Source: Streptomyces sp. 378 (GTDB lineage: Bacteria > Actinomycetota > Actinomycetes > Streptomycetales > Streptomycetaceae). Taken from it: a stretch of 64,000 nucleotides of DNA. Made by a program: the position numbers and the translations under genes. Under the pieces are notes generated by a model. That model saw only the letters and a program-made list of their open reading frames with translations, was not told where the DNA came from and searched no databases. Positions 60,131 to 64,000 of this stretch are shown in pieces (the first letter of the stretch is position 1; each line of letters begins with the position of its first letter). The stretch is from NCBI RefSeq assembly GCF_030124145.1, contig NZ_JASKMS010000009.1, positions 212,156 through 276,155 of the forward strand, given 5' to 3'.

Positions 60131-61525
60131 TCAGCAGGCCGGCACCCATTCGTGGGAGCGGATCACCAGGCCACCGGGGTCGGGGAAGTCCACCTTCTGG
60201 AGAGACTGGATGCAGCCGAACGGCGCCTTCCTTCCCGGTTCGCGGAAGAGCCGGACGTCGTCGTGCGGATCCTCCGTGTAGCCGTTGTTGAAGGCCGACC
60301 TCGGTTTCGTGGTCTTCGCCCAGTCGCAGGTGACGATGCCGCCGATCCAGTCGTCGTCGTACTCGTACCAGGCGCACATCTCGCCCTGTCCTCCCGGTTC
60401 GGTGAAGAAGCAGACGTCGCCCCGGTCGCAGCGCGCGTACCCCTGGGGCGCGGGTTCGCGCAGGGCGAGGAGGCCGGCTGCGGCCAGCGACACCACGGTG
60501 ACCGCGGCCAGCGCGCCGAGGACGGCGGGGTGCGGGCCGCGTCTCGGCTTCAGCCGGGGCAGCCGTGGGGAACGGGCCGCCCCGGCCGCGGCCTCGACCC
60601 GGCGGAGCAGGGACTGCGCGGAGTGCGGGGCGCGGTCGGCGTGCGTGGGGGCGAGGCAGTCGGCGACGATCTGCCGCCAGGCATCCGGCAGTTCGGGCGA
60701 GAGGCGAAGCTCCTCCCGGCCCTTGGCGTAACGCTGAACCGCTTCCCGGCGAGCCGCCGGGTTCGCTCCGGGAAACGGCAGGCCGCCGGTGAGTACCAGG
60801 TGGGCGAGGACGCCGAAGGCCCAGATGTCGGCGGTGGGACGGGTCTGATGGCCGCGTTCGCAGACCTCGGCCCACAGCAGTTCCGGCGGGGTGTAGTCGG
60901 GGGTGGAGAAGGCGGGGGAGTAGGCGTGGGTGCCTTCCAGTTCGGCGGCCATGTTGAAGTCGGCGAGGCGGACCGAACCGTCCGCCATCAGCAGCACGTT
61001 GGCGGGCTTGAGGTCGCCGTGCACCCAGCCCGCGTGGTGGAGATGGGCCACCCCCTCGCAGATCTGGGCGACCAGGGACGGCCCTCCGGGGACGGCGACG
61101 GTGCGGTCCGCCGGGGTGTCTCCCCGGCCCCGGAACCGGGTCGTCAGCTGGTCGAGCAACTGGTCGAGGGAGCCCTCGGCCCGTTCCAGCACGAGGACGG
61201 TGGCGCCGTCGAGCCCGGGACGGGAAGGGTCGTCCACGGTCAGGGTCTCGTACATGCGGATCAGGCGCGGGCGCTGCAGCCTGCGCAGTAACTCCGTCTC
61301 GCGCTCGGCGAGTTCCCGCAGGTGGCGCAGTCGGCGCGGAGTCTGGGTCCCCGTGGGCAGGAACTTCAGCGCGGCTTCGGCCGGCAGGCCCTCGGCGAGT
61401 TCGGCCCGGCGGGCGGCGTACACGCTGCCGAAGGCCCCGGAGGCGATGGGTTCGCGTATGTCCCAGGCGCCGACGCGGTAACCCCGTGGGACCTGGACGG
61501 CGTACGGCCACGACTCCTGGCTCAC
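60131..61525 (-). CDS. Membrane Ser/Thr protein kinase with extracellular I36-like domain
   Basis: A 464-residue protein. Kinase domain at ~18-310: Gly-rich loop ASGAFGSVYAA, ATP-binding Lys in AALKFL, catalytic loop HGDLKPANVLL (Asp kept; HGD in place of HRD), Mg loop ADFNMA (DFN in place of DFG), TPDYTPPELL and DIWAFGVLAHLVLTGGLPF. A single membrane helix (VLGALAAVTVVSLAAAGLLAL, ~333-353) follows a basic linker. The outside part (~360-464) is Cys-rich (CDRGDVCFFTEPGGQGEMCAW), matching the peptidase-inhibitor I36/crystallin-like group. The start overlaps the FHA gene by ATGA. Likely a sensor kinase with an outer domain; both substituted motifs keep the key Asp, so activity is plausible. Confidence 0.92.
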   Translation of the reverse strand: MSQESWPYAVQVPRGYRVGAWDIREPIASGAFGSVYAARRAELAEGLPAEAALKFLPTGTQTPRRLRHLRELAERETELLRRLQRPRLIRMYETLTVDDPSRPGLDGATVLVLERAEGSLDQLLDQLTTRFRGRGDTPADRTVAVPGGPSLVAQICEGVAHLHHAGWVHGDLKPANVLLMADGSVRLADFNMAAELEGTHAYSPAFSTPDYTPPELLWAEVCERGHQTRPTADIWAFGVLAHLVLTGGLPFPGANPAARREAVQRYAKGREELRLSPELPDAWRQIVADCLAPTHADRAPHSAQSLLRRVEAAAGAARSPRLPRLKPRRGPHPAVLGALAAVTVVSLAAAGLLALREPAPQGYARCDRGDVCFFTEPGGQGEMCAWYEYDDDWIGGIVTCDWAKTTKPRSAFNNGYTEDPHDDVRLFREPGRKAPFGCIQSLQKVDFPDPGGLVIRSHEWVPAC

Positions 61526-62265
61526 CGCAAGGCCTCCGCTTTTCCGCTGAGCAGGGCCAGGTCGGCCTCACGCACCAGGTCGAAGCGCAGGGCCAGGGAG
61601 ACCAGACTCTCCTTCTTGCCGTTGAGGCGCGGTCCGCCTCCCGGCGCGGAGTCCGGAGCCGGTTTCAGTCGCAGCTTGACCGCCAGGTAGTCGATGTTCC
61701 ACGCCACCGACGAACGCGAGACCGACGGCCACAACGGGCGCAGTCGCTCGACGAGTTCCTCGGCGGTGGGCACGGGGGCGTGCGGCTCACCGCTCAGGCG
61801 TCCGGCGCACAGGGCGACCAGCACCTGAAAGTACCGCTTGCCGCGGTCGAGTGGGAAGGCGGACGCGGTGGGGGCTCCGCCTCTGGGGCCGGTGGGGTCG
61901 AGATAGTCGTGGCGAGGGGCCCAGACGTCGAAGCTCAGCAGTTCGCTGGCGGCCGGCAGGACCACCCGCGAGAACTCGAAGGGCACCGGTGCGTCGAGCC
62001 GACCGGGTGGGACCTTGATGTGCTCGCCGGCGCCTTCCGGGTTCTCGACCACGTACGTCTGTGCGCCGCTCAGGTTGCTGAGCCTCCAGTAGGCGCCGGC
62101 GGCCGTGATCTCGCCGGCCTCTCTGGAGACGCCCTCGTGCGGGATGACCAGGTGCGGATCGGATGGTCGTGCGGAACGGCCGAAGGTCAGGGACTCGCAG
62201 GGGTCGAGGTGGATGTGATCGTCCGGGCATGTGCTGAGCATGGGCACGACAATGATGCTGTGCAT
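61522..62265 (-). CDS. FHA-domain-like protein coupled to the kinase
   Basis: A 247-residue cytoplasmic protein. The N-terminal ~100 residues look like a forkhead-associated phosphothreonine-binding domain: LTFGRSARPSDPHLVIPHEGVSREAGEI contains the conserved GRS/T, S-R-x and a later NLSG (N in RLSNLSGAQTYVV). The C-terminal half includes LVERLRPLWPSVSRSSVAWNIDYLAVKLRL, resembling a winged-helix fold seen in related proteins. GGGGGAGG stands 8 nt before the ATG, and its stop overlaps the kinase start, so the two are cotranslated and probably work as partner and kinase. Confidence 0.82.
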   Translation of the reverse strand: MHSIIVVPMLSTCPDDHIHLDPCESLTFGRSARPSDPHLVIPHEGVSREAGEITAAGAYWRLSNLSGAQTYVVENPEGAGEHIKVPPGRLDAPVPFEFSRVVLPAASELLSFDVWAPRHDYLDPTGPRGGAPTASAFPLDRGKRYFQVLVALCAGRLSGEPHAPVPTAEELVERLRPLWPSVSRSSVAWNIDYLAVKLRLKPAPDSAPGGGPRLNGKKESLVSLALRFDLVREADLALLSGKAEALR

Positions 62266-62569
62266 GACGGCTGCCTCCCCCTGAAGAAACTACGTCCAGG
62301 GTAGGAGGGCGGGTGCGGATGCCCCAAGGGATGGCAAAGTCGGCGTGTCACTTCTTGCCTTCAGATGGCGCCGCAGCAGACCGGCGAGGTGGTTGACGGT
62401 GCGCGTGGACAACGGCAGACGGCACTGGTGGACGACCGGGCAAGTGCCCTCGGCGTGTTCTTCTGCTCTCTTCGCACAGTGCCCAACAGCTGCCGGGGCA
62501 ACGTGGTTGCGTTCGTGCTGCTCCATTCTGGGCTGCTCTTGTCGGGCTCGCCCCGAGCACCGACGCCCG
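62266..62569. other. Intergenic stretch holding a transposase remnant
   Basis: The only recognisable content is a 27-codon transposase scrap on the - strand (62356-62436). The ~65 bp next to the FHA start must contain its promoter; none is obvious. Confidence 0.45.
62356..62436 (-). mobile_element. N-terminal remnant of an IS5-like transposase
   Basis: The - strand frame reads VHQCRLPLSTRTVNHLAGLL followed by RRHLKA, resembling the N-terminus of a Streptomyces transposase group (CRLPLSTxTVNxLADLLRxHLK). Both sides are degenerate, with no start and no downstream catalytic part, so it is a fossil of a lost element. Confidence 0.55.
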
Positions 62570-63427
62570 TCAGCAGGTCCGTGGGATGTCGCCGTCCTGA
62601 TCGACCGAGTGAAGCAGTTCGATGACACGTTCCTCGTACCGGACGCGGGCCGGGGAGAAGTCGTACGGCATCTTGCCGATGGCCTCCATCGTGCTCCGCC
62701 TCGCCTCGCCTTCCTCCTCGCCGGCGTGCTCGTCTTCCTGGTCCAGGAGGTCGTCGAGGGCCTCGTCCAGACCGGATCTGTCGATGGTGACTCCCAAGGC
62801 GGTCTCATGAGTACACCGCTGGGCGGCCAGATCTTCGATGCGGGGGTCGTCGGGGGACATGGTGTCGTCCAGGGCCGCCTCGGCCTCGGCCAGGCGGTCT
62901 TCCTCGGACCGCAGATCGGGGTGGGTGGCCAGGACGATGAACCGGTTGGCCTGGACGGCAGCGCCCAGCGGGCCGAACACACGCTCCGTGACCAGAAGAG
63001 TATCGAGATCGGCCGGGCGCAGGGCTCCGGGCGGCAGATCATGCAGGCGGCCGCTCACCAGCGGTGAGAGCAGGCCCAGAGGGCTGCCCACCTCGCGGAG
63101 GCGGTGCACGGCGGCCCGCTGGGATTCGATGGCGGCCGCCTTGGCGGCGAGGGACTCCTCCAGCCGGGCCAGGGACTGCTCGATGCCGGTGGCGCCCTCA
63201 AAGCCGTCCCGGATGTCGTCCAGGGAGATACCCGCATCAGCCATCTTGCGGATCCACAGCAGGCGGATCATGTCGTCGTATCCATAGCGGCGGCGGTCGT
63301 CGCTTCCGCGTTCCGGTTCGGCGAGGAGCCCGATGGTGTGGTAGTGGCGGATGGCGCGGGGTGTGGTCCCGGCGAACGCGGCGGCATCGCCGATCTTGAC
63401 CCGGCGGGGAATCGCAGGAAGGGGCAT
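62570..63427 (-). CDS. MerR-family transcriptional regulator
   Basis: A 285-residue regulator. The N-terminal MerR HTH reads VKIGDAAAFAGTTPRAIRHYHTIGLLAEPERG and RRRYGYDDMIRLLWIRKMADAGISLDDIRDGF (residues ~10-80), then a coiled coil (IEQSLARLEESLAAKAAAIESQRAAVHRL). The C-terminal ~150 residues lack the Cys cluster of metal sensors and resemble the helical effector half of drug-type MerR proteins. GAGAGG precedes the ATG. A promoter with the 19-bp spacer typical of MerR targets lies just upstream, so it probably controls itself. Ligand unknown. Confidence 0.92.
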   Translation of the reverse strand: MPLPAIPRRVKIGDAAAFAGTTPRAIRHYHTIGLLAEPERGSDDRRRYGYDDMIRLLWIRKMADAGISLDDIRDGFEGATGIEQSLARLEESLAAKAAAIESQRAAVHRLREVGSPLGLLSPLVSGRLHDLPPGALRPADLDTLLVTERVFGPLGAAVQANRFIVLATHPDLRSEEDRLAEAEAALDDTMSPDDPRIEDLAAQRCTHETALGVTIDRSGLDEALDDLLDQEDEHAGEEEGEARRSTMEAIGKMPYDFSPARVRYEERVIELLHSVDQDGDIPRTC

Positions 63428-63460
63428 GCGAGGAACCTCTCAATGTCGTGCTCGCCGCCT

Positions 63461-63491
63461 ACTGGACCACATGCCGTTACGGCACATGCAA
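63461..63491 (-). promoter_or_regulatory. MerR-type autoregulatory promoter with 19-bp spacer
   Basis: On the - strand TTGCAT (63491-63486) and TCCAGT (63466-63461) are 19 bp apart. The spacer contains the dyad TGCCGTAACGGCA (63472-63484). Extended spacers with a dyad are the mark of MerR-controlled promoters. The ATG is about 34 bp downstream. Confidence 0.55.
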
Positions 63492-63589
63492 ACCCCGCTG
63501 CCGCAGGCGCCCCGCGCTGTCCCCGCGCCGCTGAACCAAGCCGAGGTGGTCTGGGCGGGCTGAAATCGTCAGCCCGCACCCAGAAGTTC

Positions 63590-63691
63590 TCAGCCGAGAG
63601 TCCAGTCGACGCTGTCGGTGTACGTGGAGCCGTTGATGGTCGCCGTCACTGTCACGGTGTTACGCCCTGGCCTCAGAGTCACGTCGTCCCG
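63590..63691 (-). pseudogene. C-terminal fragment of a secreted protein, probably a glycoside hydrolase
   Basis: About 33 codons ending in TGA (63592-63590) read VTLRPGRNTVTVTATI and then STYTDSVDWTLG, the Ig-like closing strands common at the end of secreted glycosidases. A TAG (63694-63692) closes the frame upstream, and only non-coding sequence follows, so the rest of the gene is gone, probably by insertion of the IS110 element next to it. Confidence 0.5.
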
Positions 63692-63949
63692 CTATGTCTT
63701 TCGCGGTTCCGCAACGGGACCGCTGGCCTCCGGGCCCGGCATGACTGTGTCCCCCTGTCGAAGTTGATGACCTGGGGGGTGGTGTCACCGGGCCCGGGAG
63801 GTGCCGTCGGAGACGCGATGAGAGGCCCGGCCACCGCCCGGTCCGGCGCAATGCCGGACGGTTCGCGGGCGGCAGGTCTGCATAACGTGGATGCGCGCGT
63901 ACGACGCCACTGCCAAGGCCGGCACGTTCAACTCTCTGGGAAGGGCGCG
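63692..63949 (+). mobile_element. Probable left end of an IS110 element with structured non-coding RNA region
   Basis: This 258-bp stretch between the gene fragment and the transposase start has no ORF. A long imperfect hairpin occupies 63727-63801: CCTCCGGGCCCGG pairs with CCGGGCCCGGGAGG (one bulge), and inside it TGAC/GTCA and CCCCC/GGGGG add further stems. IS110-group elements are known to carry their guide (bridge) RNA in the non-coding end upstream of the transposase. The exact element boundary cannot be fixed here. Confidence 0.5.
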
Positions 63950-64000
63950 ATGTTCGACACCGAAGACGTGGGCGTGTTCCTCGGCCTGGACGTCGGCAAA
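63950..64000 (+). CDS. IS110-family transposase (3' end missing)
   Basis: Only the first 17 codons are in the window: MFDTEDVGVFLGLDVGK. This matches the N-terminus of Streptomyces IS110 transposases, where the Asp in LGLDVGK is the first acidic residue of the DEDD RuvC-like catalytic core. GGGAAGG precedes the ATG. The gene continues beyond 64000. Confidence 0.85.
   Translation, partial: MFDTEDVGVFLGLDVGK

Noticed and set aside
59268..61571. 767-codon open frame on the - strand in another phase, and a 420-codon + strand frame at 60029-61291
   Set aside because: Overlap the M23 and kinase genes and read Arg/Pro-rich noise; the real frames carry the catalytic motifs.

Overview
The DNA is very GC-rich, codons end almost always in G or C, and the gene families (giant NRPSs with an MbtH partner, SPW-repeat membrane protein, ALF-repeat protein, LacI-controlled sugar ABC operons, IS110) point to a Streptomyces or close relative. 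No rRNA, tRNA or CRISPR array was seen.

Region 1 (1-40061) is a non-ribosomal peptide locus on the + strand. It opens with the 3' part of a serine hydrolase of the penicillin-binding-protein/beta-lactamase fold (1-857), then a 26-bp tandem repeat tract (846-1012), then two giant NRPS genes of 6220 and 6642 residues (1157-19819 and 19833-39761) separated by 13 bp, then an MbtH-like gene (39858-40061). Together the NRPSs hold ten modules: A-T | C-A-T-E | C-A-T-E | C-A-T-E | C-A-T // C-A-T-E | C-A-T | C-A-T-E | C-A-T | C-A-T-E. There is no thioesterase or reductase; the line ends in an epimerase. That, plus the adjacent PBP-like hydrolase with a GHDG motif and a C-terminal beta-rich domain, is the arrangement known for stand-alone PBP-type thioesterases (SurE family), which cyclise peptides with a C-terminal D-residue and an N-terminal L-residue. 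I infer a probably macrocyclic decapeptide, L-D-D-D-L-D-L-D-L-D, with Thr at position 7, Val-like residues at 3 and 9, basic or polar residues at 6 and 8, one hydrophobic residue type at 1, 5 and 10, and one unidentified residue type at 2 and 4.

Region 2 (40160-43467) is a sparse stretch: a GNAT acetyltransferase, an SPW-repeat membrane protein, a conserved membrane protein, and non-coding or decayed DNA.

Region 3 (43468-57191) is a carbohydrate-utilisation island: two divergent LacI regulators, a large secreted parallel beta-helix protein (lyase-like), an SGNH esterase, a cupin, a third LacI regulator divergent from an ABC sugar importer (two permeases, lipoprotein binding protein), a Gfo/Idh/MocA oxidoreductase and a PmoA-family protein. 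Three different palindromic operator-like sequences with a central CG lie in its intergenic regions. The likely logic is extracellular depolymerisation and de-esterification, uptake, then oxidative processing, under several LacI repressors.

Region 4 (57369-64000), mostly on the - strand, has a lipoprotein gene broken by an in-frame stop, an ALF-repeat secreted protein, an M23 peptidase, a two-gene Ser/Thr kinase-FHA operon (the kinase fused to an extracellular I36-like domain), a MerR regulator with a typical 19-bp-spacer promoter, scraps of a transposase and of a secreted protein, and finally the start of an IS110-family transposase preceded by a long hairpin that may belong to its guide (bridge) RNA.
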